DNA of 64,000 nucleotides, from the NCBI RefSeq assembly GCF_027744825.2, contig NC_071334.1, positions 38,099,937-38,163,936 on the forward strand, in the 5' to 3' direction. Positions 25,410 through 38,450 of the stretch are shown one piece after another. Origin of the DNA: Synchiropus splendidus (Eukaryota > Chordata > Actinopteri > Syngnathiformes > Callionymidae). Positions within the stretch are counted from its first letter, which is position 1; every line of letters begins with the position of its first letter. The notes below the pieces were generated by a model. It did not search any database. It saw only the letters and a program-made list of their open reading frames with translations, and was not told the origin of the DNA. Made by a program: the position numbers and the translations under genes.

Positions 25410-28040
25410 CACATCAAATCTAAGATGTCTGAAGTGTTTTTCGAAAGTTATGAACATTTTTATGTTTGGCGTTCCGAAACCCACCTTATCTCAGGCTGAA
25501 AAGCGTTTTTGTGCATTGTGCCATAACTTTTCAGGGAAGCTTCAGAACATGAAATTTTAACCTCCTACTATAGCAGAAAGGGTCTTTCTAGTAGTTGCAC
25601 ATCAAATCTAAGCTGTTTGAAGTGTTTTTCGAAAGTTATTAACACTTTAATGTTTGGCGTTTCGAAAGCCACCTTATCTCAGGCTGAAAAGCGTTTTTGT
25701 GCATTGTGCCATAACTTTTCAGGGAAGCTTCAGAACATGAAATTTTAACCTCCCACTATAGCAGAAAGGGTCTTTCTAGTAGGTGCACATCAAATCAAAG
25801 CTTTCTGAAGTGTTTTTCGAAAGTTATCAACACTTTTATGTTTGGCGTTCCGAAACCCACCTTATCTCAGGCTGAAAAGCGTTTTTGTGCATTGTGCCAT
25901 AGCTTTTCAGGGAAGCTTCAGAACATGAAATTTTAACCTCCTACTATAGCAGAAAGGGTCTTTCTAGTAGTTGCACATCAAATCTAAGCTGTCTGAAGTG
26001 TTTTTCGAAAGTTATCAACACTTTTATGTTTGGCGTTCCAAAACCCACCTTATCTCAGGCTGAAAAGCGTTTTTGTGCATTGTGCCATAACTTTTCAGGG
26101 AAGCTTCAGAACATGAAATTTTAACCTCCCACTATAGCAGAAAGGGTCTGTCTAGTAGTTGCACATCAAATCTAAGCTGTCTGAAGTGTTTTTCGAAAGT
26201 TATCAACACTTTCATGTTTGGCGTTCCGAAACCCACCTTATCTCAGGCTGAAAAGCGTTTTTGTGCATTGTGCCATAACTTTTCAGGGAAGCTTCAGAAC
26301 ATGAAATTTTAACCTCCCACTATAGCAGAAAGGGTCTTTCTAGTAGTTGCACATCAAATCTAAGCTGTCTGAAGTGTTTTTCGAAAGTTATCAACACTTT
26401 TATGTTTGGCGTTCCGAAACCCACCTTATCTCAGGCTGAAAAGCGTTTTTGTGCATTGTGGCATAACTTTTCAAGGAAGCTTCAGAACATGAAATTTTAA
26501 CCTCCCACTATAGCAGAAAGGGTCTTTCTAGTAGGTGCACATCAAATCTAAGCTGTCTGAAGTGTTTTTCGAAAGTTATCAACACTTTTATGTTTGGCGT
26601 TCCGAAACCCACCTTATCTCAGGCTGAAAAGCGTTTTTGTGCATTGTGCCATAACTTTTCAGGGAAGCTTCAGAACATGAAATTTTAACCTCCCACTATA
26701 GCAGAAAGGGTCTTTCTAGTAGTTGCACATCAAATCTAAGCTTTCTGAAGTGTTTTTCGAAAGTTATCAACACTTTCATGTTTGGCGTTCCGAAACCCAC
26801 CTTATCTCAGGCTGAAAAGCGTTTTTGTGCATTGTGCCATAACTTTTCAGGGAAGCTTCAGAACATGAAATTTTAACCTCCCACTATAGCAGAAAGGGTC
26901 TTTCTAGTAGTTGCACTTCAAATCTAAGCTGTCTGAAGTGTTTTTCGAAAGTTATCAACACTTTTATGTTTGGCGTTCCGAAACCCACCTTATCTGAGGC
27001 TGAAAAGCGTTTTTGTGCATTGTGCCATAACTTTTCAGGGAAGCTTCAGAACATTAAATTTTAACCTCCCACTATAGCAGAAAGGGTCTTTCTAGTAGGT
27101 GCACATCAAACCTAAGCTGTCTGAAGTGTTTTTCGAAAGTTATCAACACTTTTATGTTTGGCGTTCCGAAACCCACCTTATCTCAGGCTGAAAAGCGTTA
27201 TTGTCCATTGTGCCATAACTTTTCAGGGAAGCTTCAGAACATGAAATTTTAACATCCCACTATAGCAGAAAGGGTCTTTCAAGTAGTTGCACATCAAATC
27301 TAAGCTTTCTGAAGTGTTTTTCGAAAGTTATCAACACTTTTATGTTTGGCGTTCCGAAACCCACCTTATCTCAGGCTGAAAAGCGTTTTTGTGCATTGTG
27401 CCATAACTTTTCAGTGAAGCTTCAGAACATGAAATTTTAACCTCCCACTATAGCAGAAAGGGTCTTCCTAGTAGTTTCACATCAAATCTAAGCTGTCTGA
27501 AGTGTTTTTCGAAAGTTATTAACACTTTTATGTTTGGCGTTCCGAAACCCACCTTATCTCAGGCTGAAAAGCGTTTTTGTCCATTGTGCCATAACTTTTC
27601 AGGGAAGCTTCAGAACATGAAATTTTAACCTCCCACTATAGCAGAAAGGGGTTTCTAGTAGTTTCACATCAAATCTAAGCTGTCTGAAGTGTTTTTCGAA
27701 AGTTATTAACACTTTTATGTTTGGCGTTCCGAACCCCTCCTTATCTCAGGCTGAAAAGCGTTTTTGTGCATTGTGCCATAGCTTTTCAGGGAAGCTTCAG
27801 AACATGAAATTTTAACCTCCCACTATAGCAGAAAGGGTCATTCTAGTAGTTGCACATCAAATCTAAGCTTTCTGAAGTGTTTTTCGAAAGTTATCAACAC
27901 TTTTATGTTTGGCGTTCCGAAACCCACCTTATCTCAGGCTGAAAAGCGTTTTTGTGCATTGTGCCATAACTTTTCAGGGAAGCTTCAGAACATGAAATTT
28001 TAACCTCCCACTATAGCAGAAAGGGTCTTTCTAGTAGTTG

Positions 28041-31000
28041 CACATCAAATTTAAGCTGTTTTAAGTGTTTTTCGAAAGTTATTAACACTTTAATGTTTGG
28101 CGTTCCGAAACCCACCTTATCTCAGGCTGAAAAGCGTTTTTGTGCATTGTGCCATAACTTTTCAGGGAAGCTTCAGAACATGAAATTTTAACCTCCCACT
28201 ATAGCAGAAAGGGTCTTTCTAGTAGTTGCACATCAAATCTAAGCTTTCTGAAGTGTTTTTTGAAGATTATCAACACTTTTATGTTTGGCGTTCCGAAACC
28301 CACCTTATCTCAGGCTGAAAAGCGTTTTTGTGCATTGTGCCATAACTTTTCAGTGAAGCTTCAGAACATGAAATTTTAACCTCCCACTATAGCAGAAAGG
28401 GTCTTTCTAGTAGTTGCACATCAAATCTAAGCTTTCTGAAGTGTTTTTCGAAGATTATCAACACTTTTATGTTTGGCGTTCCGAAACCCACCTTATCTCA
28501 GGCTGAAAAGCGTTTTTGTGCATTGTGCCATAACTTTTCAGGGAAGCTTCAGAACATGAAATTTTAACCTCCCACTATAGCAGAAAGGGGTTTCTAGTAG
28601 TTTCACATCAAATCTAAGCTGTCTGAAGTGTTTTTCGAAAGTTATCAACACTTTTATGTTTGGCGTTCCGAAACCCACCTTATCTCAGGCTGAAAAGCGT
28701 TTTTGTGCATTGTGCCATAACTTTTCAGGGAAGCTTCAGAACATGAAATTTTAACCTCCCACTATAGCAGAAAGGCTCTTTCTAGTAGTTGCACATGAAA
28801 TCTAAGCTTTCTGAAGTGTTTTTCGAAAGTTATCAAGACTTTTCTGTTTGGCGTTCCGAAACCCACCTTATCTCAGGCTGAAAAGCGTTTTTGTGCATTG
28901 TGCCATAACTTTTCAGGGAAGCTTCAGAACATGAAATTTTAACCTCCCACTATAGCAGAAAGGGTCTTTCTAGTAGTTGCACATCAAATCTAAGCTGTTT
29001 GAAGTGTTTTTCGAAAGTTATTAACACTTTAATGTTTGGCGTTCCGAAACCCACCTTATCTCAGGCTGAAAAGCGTTTTTGTGCATTGTGCCATAACTTT
29101 TCAGGGAAGCTTCAGAACATGAAATTTTAACCTCCCACTATAGCAGAAAGGGTCTTTCTAGTAGGTGCACATCAAATCTAAGCTTTCTGAAGTGTTTTTC
29201 GAAAGTTATCAACACTTTTATGTTTGGCGTTCCGAAACCCACCTTATCTCAGGCTGAAAAGCGTTTTTGTGCATTGTGCCATAACTTTTCAGGGAAGCTT
29301 CAGAACATGAAATTTTAACCTCCCACTATAGCAGAAAGGGTCTTTCTAGTAGTTGCACATCAAATTTAAGCTGTTTTAAGTGTTTTTCGAAAGTTATTAA
29401 CACTTTAATGTTTGGCGTTCCGAAACCCACCTTATCTCAGGCTGAAAAGCGTTTTTGTGCATTGTGCCATAACTTTTCAGGGAAGCTTCAGAACATGAAA
29501 TTTTAACCTCCCACTATAGCAGAAAGGGTCTTTCTAGTAGTTGCACATCAAATCTAAGCTTTCTGAAGTGTTTTTTGAAGATTATCAACACTTTTATGTT
29601 TGGCGTTCCGAAACCCACCTTATCTCAGGCTGAAAAGCGTTTTTGTGCATTGTGCCATAACTTTTCAGTGAAGCTTCAGAACATGAAATTTTAACCTCCC
29701 ACTATAGCAGAAAGGGGTTTCTAGTAGTTTCACATCAAATCTAAGCTGTCTGAAGTGTTTTTCGAAAGTTATCAACACTTTTATGTTTGGCGTTCCGAAA
29801 CCCACCTTATCTCAGGCTGAAAAGCGTTTTTGTGCATTGTGCCATAACTTTTCAGGGAAGCTTCAGAACATGAAATTTTAACCTCCCACTATAGCAGAAA
29901 TGCTCTTTCTAGTAGTTGCACATGAAATCTAAGCTTTCTGAAGTGTTTTTCGAAAGTTATCAAGACTTTTCTGTTTGGCGTTCCGAAACCCACCTTATCT
30001 CAGGCTGAAAAGCGTTTTTGTGCATTGTGCCATAACTTTTCAGGGAAGCTTCAGAACATGAAATTTTAACCTCCCACTATAGCAGAAAGGGTCTTTCTAG
30101 TAGTTGCACATCAAATCTAAGCTGTTTGAAGTGTTTTTCGAAAGTTATTAACACTTTAATGTTTGGCGTTCCGAAACCCACCTTATCTCAGGCTGAAAAG
30201 CGTTTTTGTGCATTGTGCCATAACTTTTCAGGGAAGCTTCAGAACATGAAATTTTAACCTCCCACTATAGCAGAAAGGGTCTTTCTAGTAGGTGCACATC
30301 AAATCTAAGCTTTCTGAAGTGTTTTTCGAAAGTTATCAACACTTTTATGTTTGGCCTTCCGAAACCCACCTTATCTCAGGCTGAAAAGCGTTTTTGTGCA
30401 TTGTGCCATAACTTTTCAGGGAAGCTTCAGAACATGAAATTTTAACCTCCCACTATAGCAGAAATTGTCTTTCTAGTAGTTGCACATCAAATCTAAGCTT
30501 TCTGAAGTGTTTTTCGAAGGTTATCAACACTTTTATGTTTGGCGTTCCGAAACCCACCTTATCTCAGGCTGAAAAGCGTTTTTGTGCATTGTGCCATAAC
30601 TTTTCAGTGAAGCTTCAGAACATGAAATTTTAACCTCCCACTATAGCAGAAAGGGTCTTCCTAGTAGTTGCACATCAAATCTAAGCTGTCTGAAGTGTTT
30701 TTCGAAAGTTATTAACACTTTTATGTTTGGCGTTCCGAAACCCACCTTATCTCAGGCTGAAAAGCGTTTTTGTCCTTTGTGCCATAACTTTTCAGGGAAG
30801 CTTCAGAACATGAAATTTTAACCTCCCACTATAGCAGAAAGGGGTTTCTAGTAGTTTCACATCAAATCTAAGCTGTCTGAAGTGTTTTTCGAAAGTTATT
30901 AACACTTTTATGTTTGGCGTTCCGAACCCCTCCTTATCTCAGGCTGAAAAGCGTTTTTGTGCATTGTGCCATAACTTTTCAGGGAAGCTTCAGAACATGA

Positions 31001-32700
31001 AATTTTAACCTCCCACTATAGCAGAAAGGGTCTTTCTAGTAGTTGCACATCAAATTTAAGCTGTTTGAAGTGTTTTTCGAAAGTTATTAACACTTTAATG
31101 GTTGGCGTTCCGAAACCCACCTTATCTCAGGCTGAAAAGCGTTTTTGTGCATTGTGCCATAACTTTTCAGGGAAGCTTCAGAACATGAAATTTTAACCTC
31201 CCACTATAGCAGAAAGGGTCTTTCTAGTAGTTGCACATCAAATCTAAGCTTTCTGAAGTGTTTTTCGAAGATTATCAACACTTTTATGTTTGGCGTTCCG
31301 AAACCCACCTTATCTCAGGCTGAAAAGCGTTTTTGTGCATTGTGCCATAACTTTTCAGTGAAGCTTCAGAACATGAAATTTTAACCTCCCACTATAGCAG
31401 AAAGGGTCTTTCTAGTAGTTGCACATCAAATCTAAGCTGTCTGAAGTGTTTTTCGAAAGTTATTAACACTTTTATGTTTGGCGTTCCGAAACCCACCTTA
31501 TCTCAGGCTGAAAAGCGTTTTAGTGCATTGTGCCATAACTTTTCAGGGAAGCTTCAGAACATGAAATTTTAACCTCCCACTATAGCAGAAAGGGGTTTCT
31601 AGTAGTTTCACATCAAATCTAAGCTGTCTGAAGTGTTTTTCGAAAGTTATCAACACTTTTATGTTTGGCGTTCCGAAACCCACCTTATCTCAGGCTGAAA
31701 AGCGTTTTTGTGCATTGTGCCATAACTTTTCAGGGAAGCTTCAGAACATGAAATTTTAACCTCCCACTATAGCAGAAAGGCTCTTTCTAGTAGTTGCACA
31801 TCAAATCTAAGCTTTCTGAAGTGTTTTTCGAAAGTTATCAAGACTTTTCTGTTTGGCGTTCCGAAACCCACCTTATCTCAGGCTGAAAAGCGTTTTTGTG
31901 CATTGTGCCATAACTTTTCAGGGAAGCTTCAGAACATGAAATTTTAACCTCCCACTATAGCAGAAAGGGTCTTTCTAGTAGTTGCACATCAAATCTAAGC
32001 TGTTTGAAGTGTTTTTCGAAAGTTATTAACACTTTAATGTTTGGCGTTCCGAAACCCACCTTATCTCAGGCTGAAAAGCGTTTTTGTGCATTGTGCCATA
32101 ACTTTTCAGGGAAGCTTCAGAACATGAAATTTTAACCTCCCACTATAGCAGAAAGGGTCTTTCTAGTAGGTGCACATCAAATCTAAGCTTTCTGAAGTGT
32201 TTTTCGAAAGTTATCAACACTTTTATGTTTGGCGTTCCGAAACCCACCTTATCTCAGGCTAAAAAGCGTTTTTGTGCATTGTGCCATAACTTTTCAGGGA
32301 AGCTTCAGAACATGAAATTTTAACCTCCCACTATAGCAGAAAGGGTCTTTCTAGTAGTTGCACATCAAATCTAAGCTTTCTGAAGTGTTTTTCGAAGGTT
32401 ATCAACACTTTTATGTTTGGCGTTCCGAAACCCACCTTATCTCAGGCTGAAAAGCGTTTTTGTGCATTGTGCCATAACTTTTCAGTGAAGCTTCAGAACA
32501 TGAAATTTTAACCTCCCACTATAGCAGAAAGGGTCTTTCTAGTAGTTGCACATCAAATCTAAGCTGTCTGAAGTGTTTTTCGAAAGTTATTAACACTTTT
32601 ATGTTTGTCGTTCCGAAACCCACCTTATCTCAGGCTGAAAAGCGTTTTTGTGCATTGTGCCATAACTTTTCAGGGAAGCTTCAGAACATGAAATTTTAAC
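28041..32700. repeat. Nested 6-, 7- and 10-monomer higher-order repeats
   Basis: Marker variants recur at fixed monomer multiples. AAATTTAAGCTGTTTTAAG is at 28041+ and 29356+ (1315 bp, seven monomers). CAAGACTTTTCTG occurs in monomers starting at 28792, 29919 and 31797 (1127 bp = six; 1878 bp = ten). The difference between seven and six arises because the GAAGATTATC monomer is present twice in a row in the first unit (near 28260 and 28449) but once in the second (near 29578). The segment therefore records several rounds of unequal exchange. Confidence 0.75.
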
Positions 32701-33840
32701 CTCCCACTATAGCAGAAAGGGTCTTTCTAGTAGTTGCTCATCAAATCTAAGCTGTCTGAAGTGTTTTTCGAAGGTTATCAACACTGTTATGTTTGGTGTT
32801 CCGAAACCCACCTTATCTCAGGCTGAAAAGCGTTTTTGTGCATTGTGCCATAACTTTTCAGGGAAGCTTCAGAACATGAAATTTTAACCTCCCACTATAG
32901 CAGAAAGGGTCTTTCTAGTAGTTGCACATCAAATCTAAGCTTTCTGAAGTGTTTTTCGAAAGTTATCAACACTTTTATGTTTGGCGTTCCGAAACCCACC
33001 TTATGTCAGGCTGAAAAGCGCTTTTGTGCATTGTGCCATAACTTTTCAGGGAAGCTTCAGAACATTAAATTTTAACCTACCACTATACCAGAAAGGGGTT
33101 TCTAGTAGTTTCACATCAAATCCGAGCTGTCTGAAGTGTTTTTTGAAAGTTATTGACACTTTTATGTTTGGCGTTCCGAAACCCACCTTATCTCAGGCTG
33201 AAAAGCGTTTTTGTGCATTGTGCCATAACTTTTCAGGCAAGCTTCAGAACATGAAATTTTAACCTCCCACTATAGCAGAAAGGGTCTTTCTAGTAGTTGC
33301 ACATCAAATCTAAGCTTTCTGAAGTGTTTTTCGAAAGTTATTAACACTTTTATGTTTGGCGTTCCGACACCCACCTTATCTCAGGCTGAAAAGCGTTTTT
33401 GTGCATTGTGCCATAACTTTTCAGGGAAGCTTCAGAACATGAAATTTTAACCTCCCACTATAGCAGAAAGGGTCTTTCTAGTAGTTGCACATCAAATCTA
33501 AGCTTTCTGAAGTGTTTTTCGAAAGTAATCAACACTTTTATTTTTGGCGTTCCGAAACCCACCTTATCTCAGGCTGAAAAGCGTTTTTGTGCATTGTGCC
33601 ATAACTTTTCAGTGAAGCTTCAGAACATGAAATTTTAACCTCCCACTATAGCAGAAAGGGTCTTTCTAGTAGTTGCACATCAAATCTAAGCTGTCTGAAG
33701 TGTTTTTCGAAAGTTATTAACACTTTTATGTTTGGCGTTCCGAAACCCACCTTATCTCAGGCTGAAAAGCATTTTTGTGCATTGTGCCATAACTTTTCAG
33801 GGAAGCTTCAGAACATGAAATTTTAACCTACCACTATAGC

Positions 33841-36800
33841 AGAAAGGGGTTTCTAGTAGTTTCACATCAAATCTAAGCTGTCAGAATTTTTTTTTCGAAA
33901 GTTATTAACACTTTTATTTTTTCGCGTTCCGAAACCCACCTTATCTCAGGCTGAAAAGCGTTTTTACGCATTGTGGCATAACTTTTCAGGGAAGCTTCAG
34001 AACATGAAATTTTAACCTCCCACTATAGCAGAAAGGGTCTTTCTAGTAGTTGCACATCAAATCTAAGCTTTCTGAAGTGTTTTTCGAAAGTTATCAACGC
34101 TTTTATGTTTGGCGTTGCGAAACCCACCTTATCTCTGGCTGAAAAGCGTTTTTGTGCATTGTGCCATAACTTTTCAGTGAAGCTTCAGAACATGAAATTT
34201 CAACCTCCCACTATAGCAGAAAGGGTCTTTCTAGTAGTTGCACATCAAATCTAAGCTGTCTGAAGTGTTTTTCGAAAGTTATTAACACTTTTATGTTCGG
34301 CGTTCCGAAACCCACCTTATCTCAGGCTGAAAAGCGTTTTTGTGCATTGTGCCATAACTTTTCAGGGAAGCTTCAGAACATGAAATTTTAACCTACCACT
34401 ATAGCAGAAAGGGGTTTCTAGTAGTTTCACATCAAATCCGAGCTGTCTGAAGTGTTTTTCGAAAGTTATTGACACTTTTATTTTTTCGCGTTCCGAAACC
34501 CACCTTATATCAGGCTGAAAAGCGTTTTTACGCATTGTGGCATAACTTTTCAGGGAAGCTTCAGAACATGAAATTTTAACCTCCCACTATAGCAGAAAGG
34601 GTCTTTCTAGTAGTTGCACATCAAATCTAAGCTTTCTGAAGTGTTTTTCGAAAGTTATCAACGCTTTTATGTTTGGCGTTCCGAAACCCACCTTATCTCC
34701 GGCTGAAAAGCGTTTTTGTGCATTGTGCCATAACTTTTCAGTGAAGCTTCAGAACATGAAATTTTAACCTACCACTATAGCAGAAAGGGGTTTCTAGTAG
34801 TTTCACATCAAATCCGAGCTGTCTGAAGTGTTTTTCGAAAGTTATTGACACTTTTATGTTTGGCGTTCCGACACCCACCTTATCTCAGGCTGAAAAGCGT
34901 TTTTGTGCATTGTGCCATAACTTTTCAGGGAAGCTTCAGAACATCAAATTTTAACCTCCCACTATAGCAGAAAGGGTCTTTCTAGTAGTTGCACATCAAA
35001 TACAAGCTTTCTGAAGTGTTTTTCGAAAGTAATCAACACTTTTATTTTTGGCGTTCCGAAACCCACCTTATCTCAGGCTGAAAAGCGTTTTTGTGCATTG
35101 TGCCATAACTTTTCAGTGAAGCTTCAGAACATGAAATTTTAACCTCCCACTATAGCAGAAAGGGTCTTTCTAGTAGTTGCACATCAAATCTAAGCTGTCT
35201 GAAGTGTTTTTCGAAAGTTATTAACACTTTTATGTTTGGCGTTCCGAAACCCACCTTATCTCAGGCTGAAAAGCATTTTTGTGCATTGTGCCATACCTTT
35301 TCAGGGAAGTTTCAGAACATGAAATTTTAACATCCCACTATAGCAGAAAGGGGTTTCTAGTAGTTTCACATCAAATCTAAGCTGTCTGAAGTTTTTTTTC
35401 GAAAGTTATTAACACTTTTATGTTTGGCGTTCCGAAACCCACCTTATCTCAGGCTGAAAAGCGTTTTTGTGCATTGTGCCATAACTTTTCAGGGAAGCTT
35501 CAGAACATGAAATTTTAACCTCCCACTATAGCAGAAAGGGTCTTTCTAGTAGTTGCACATCAAATCTAAGCTTTCTGAAGTGTTTTTCGAAAGTTATCAA
35601 CGCTTTTATGTTTGGCGTTCCGAAACCCACCTTATCTCAGGCTGAAAAGCGTTTTTGTGCATTGTGCCATAACTTTTCAGGGAAGCTTCAGAACATGAAA
35701 TTTTAACCTACCACTATAGCAGAAAGGGGTTTCTAGTAGTTTCACATCAAATCTAAGCTGTCAGAATTTTTTTTTCGAAAGTTATTAACACTTTTATTTT
35801 TTCGCGTTCCGAAACCCACCTTATCTCAGGCTGAAAAGCGTTTTTACGCATTGTGGCATAACTTTTCAGGGAAGCTTCAGAACATGAAATTTTAACCTCC
35901 CACTATAGCAGAAAGGGTCTTTCTAGTAGTTGCACATCAAATCTAAGCTTTCTGAAGTGTTTTTCGAAAGTTATCAACGCTTTTATGTTTGGCGTTGCGA
36001 AACCCACCTTATCTCTGGCTGAAAAGCGTTTTTGTGCATTGTGCCATAACTTTTCAGTGAAGCTTCAGAACATGAAATTTCAACCTCCCACTATAGCAGA
36101 AAGGGTCTTTCTAGTAGTTGCACATCAAATCTAAGCTGTCTGAAGTGTTTTTCGAAAGTTATTAACACTTTTATGTTCGGCGTTCCGAAACCCACCTTAT
36201 CTCAGGCTGAAAAGCGTTTTTGTGCATTGTGCCATAACTTTTCAGGGAAGCTTCAGAACATGAAATTTTAACCTACCACTATAGCAGAAAGGGGTTTCTA
36301 GTAGTTTCACATCAAATCCGAGCTGTCTGAAGTGTTTTTCGAAAGTTATTGACACTTTTATTTTTTCGCGTTCCGAAACCCACCTTATATCAGGCTGAAA
36401 AGCGTTTTTACGCATTGTGGCATAACTTTTCAGGGAAGCTTCAGAACATGAAATTTTAACCTCCCACTATAGCAGAAAGGGTCTTTCTAGTAGTTGCACA
36501 TCAAATCTAAGCTTTCTGAAGTGTTTTTCGAAAGTTATCAACGCTTTTATGTTTGGCGTTCCGAAACCCACCTTATCTCCGGCTGAAAAGCGTTTTTGTG
36601 CATTGTGCCATAACTTTTCAGTGAAGCTTCAGAACATGAAATTTTAACCTACCACTATAGCAGAAAGGGGTTTCTAGTAGTTTCACATCAAATCCGAGCT
36701 GTCTGAAGTGTTTTTCGAAAGTTATTGACACTTTTATGTTTGGCGTTCCGACACCCACCTTATCTCAGGCTGAAAAGCGTTTTTGTGCATTGTGCCATAA

Positions 36801-37960
36801 CTTTTCAGGGAAGCTTCAGAACATCAAATTTTAACCTACCACTATAGCAGAAAGGGGTTTCTAGTAGTTTCACATCAAATCCGAGCTGTCTGAAGTGTTT
36901 TTCGAAAGTTATTGACACTTTTATGTTTGGCGTTCCGACACCCACCTTATCTCAGGCTGAAAAGCGTTTTTGTGCATTGTGCCATAACTTTTCAGGGAAG
37001 CTTCAGAACATCAAATTTTAACCTCCCACTATAGCAGAAAGGGTCTTTCTAGTAGTTGCACATCAAATACAAGCTTTCTGAAGTGTTTTTCGAAAGTAAT
37101 CAACACTTTTATTTTTGGCGTTCCGAAACCCACCTTATCTCAGGCTGAAAAGCGTTTTTGTGCATTGTGCCATAACTTTTCAGTGAAGCTTCAGAACATG
37201 AAATTTTAACCTCCCACTATAGCAGAAAGGGTCTTTCTAGTAGTTGCACATCAAATCTAAGCTGTCTGAAGTGTTTTTCGAAAGTTATTAACACTTTTAT
37301 GTTTGGCGTTCCGAAACCCACCTTATCTCAGGCTGAAAAGCATTTTTGTGCATTGTGCCATACCTTTTCAGGGAAGTTTCAGAACATGAAATTTTAACAT
37401 CCCACTATAGCAGAAAGGGGTTTCTAGTAGTTTCACATCAAATCTAAGCTGTCTGAAGTTTTTTTTCGAAAGTTATTAACACTTTTATGTTTGGCGTTCC
37501 GAAACCCACCTTATCTCAGGCTGAAAAGCGTTTTTGTGCATTGTGCCATAACTTTTCAGGGAAGCTTCAGAACATGAAATTTTAACCTCCCACTATAGCA
37601 GAAAGGGTCTTTCTAGTAGTTGCACATCAAATCTAAGCTTTCTGAAGTGTTTTTCGAAAGTTATCAACGCTTTTATGTTTGGCGTTCCGAAACCCACCTT
37701 ATCTCAGGCTGAAAAGCGTTTTTGTGCATTGTGCCATAACTTTTCAGTGAAGCTTCAGAACATGAAATTTCAACCTCCCACTATAGCAGAAAGGGTCTTT
37801 CTAGTAGTTGCACATCAAATCTAAGCTGTCTGAAGTGTTTTTCGAAAGTTATTAACACTTTTATGTTCGGCGTTCCGAAACCCACCTTATCTCAGGCTGA
37901 AAAGCGTTTTTGTGCATTGTGCCATAACTTTTCAGGGAAGCTTCAGAACATCAAATTTTA
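33841..37960. repeat. Ten/eleven-monomer duplication within the satellite (1880/2067 bp)
   Basis: From 33841 to about 34950 the sequence repeats at an offset of 1880 bp (for example TCAGAATTTTTTTTTCG at 33881 and 35761). One extra monomer then appears in the second copy (about 36839-37025). After it the correspondence resumes at an offset of 2067 bp (CACATCAAATACAAGC at about 34990 and 37057; GAAGTTTTTTTTCG at 35387 and 37454). Over long stretches I see no differences between the copies. Confidence 0.8.
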
Positions 37961-38450
37961 ACCTACCACTATAGCAGAAAGGGTCTTTCTAGTCGGTGCA
38001 CATCAAATCTAAGCTGTTTGAAGTGTTTTTCGAAAGTTATCAACACTTTTATGTTTGGCGTTCCGAAACCCACCTTATCTCAGGCTGAAAAGCGTTTTTG
38101 TGCATTGTGCCATAACTTTTCAGGGAAGCTTCAGAACATGAAATTTTAACCTCCCACTATAGCAGAAAGGGTCTTTCTAGTATTTGCACATCAAATCTAA
38201 GCTTTCTAAAGTGTTTTTCGAAAGTTATCAACACTTTTATGTTTGGCATTCCGAAACCCACCTTATCTCAGGCTGAAAAGCGTTTTTACGCATTGTGCCA
38301 TAACTTTTCAGGGAAGCTTCAGAACATGAAATTTTAACCTCCCACTATAGCAGAAAGGGTCTTTCTAGTAGTTGCACATCAAATCTAAGCTTTCTGAAGT
38401 GTTTTTCGAAAGTTATCAACACTTTTATGTTTGGCGTTCCGAAACCCACC

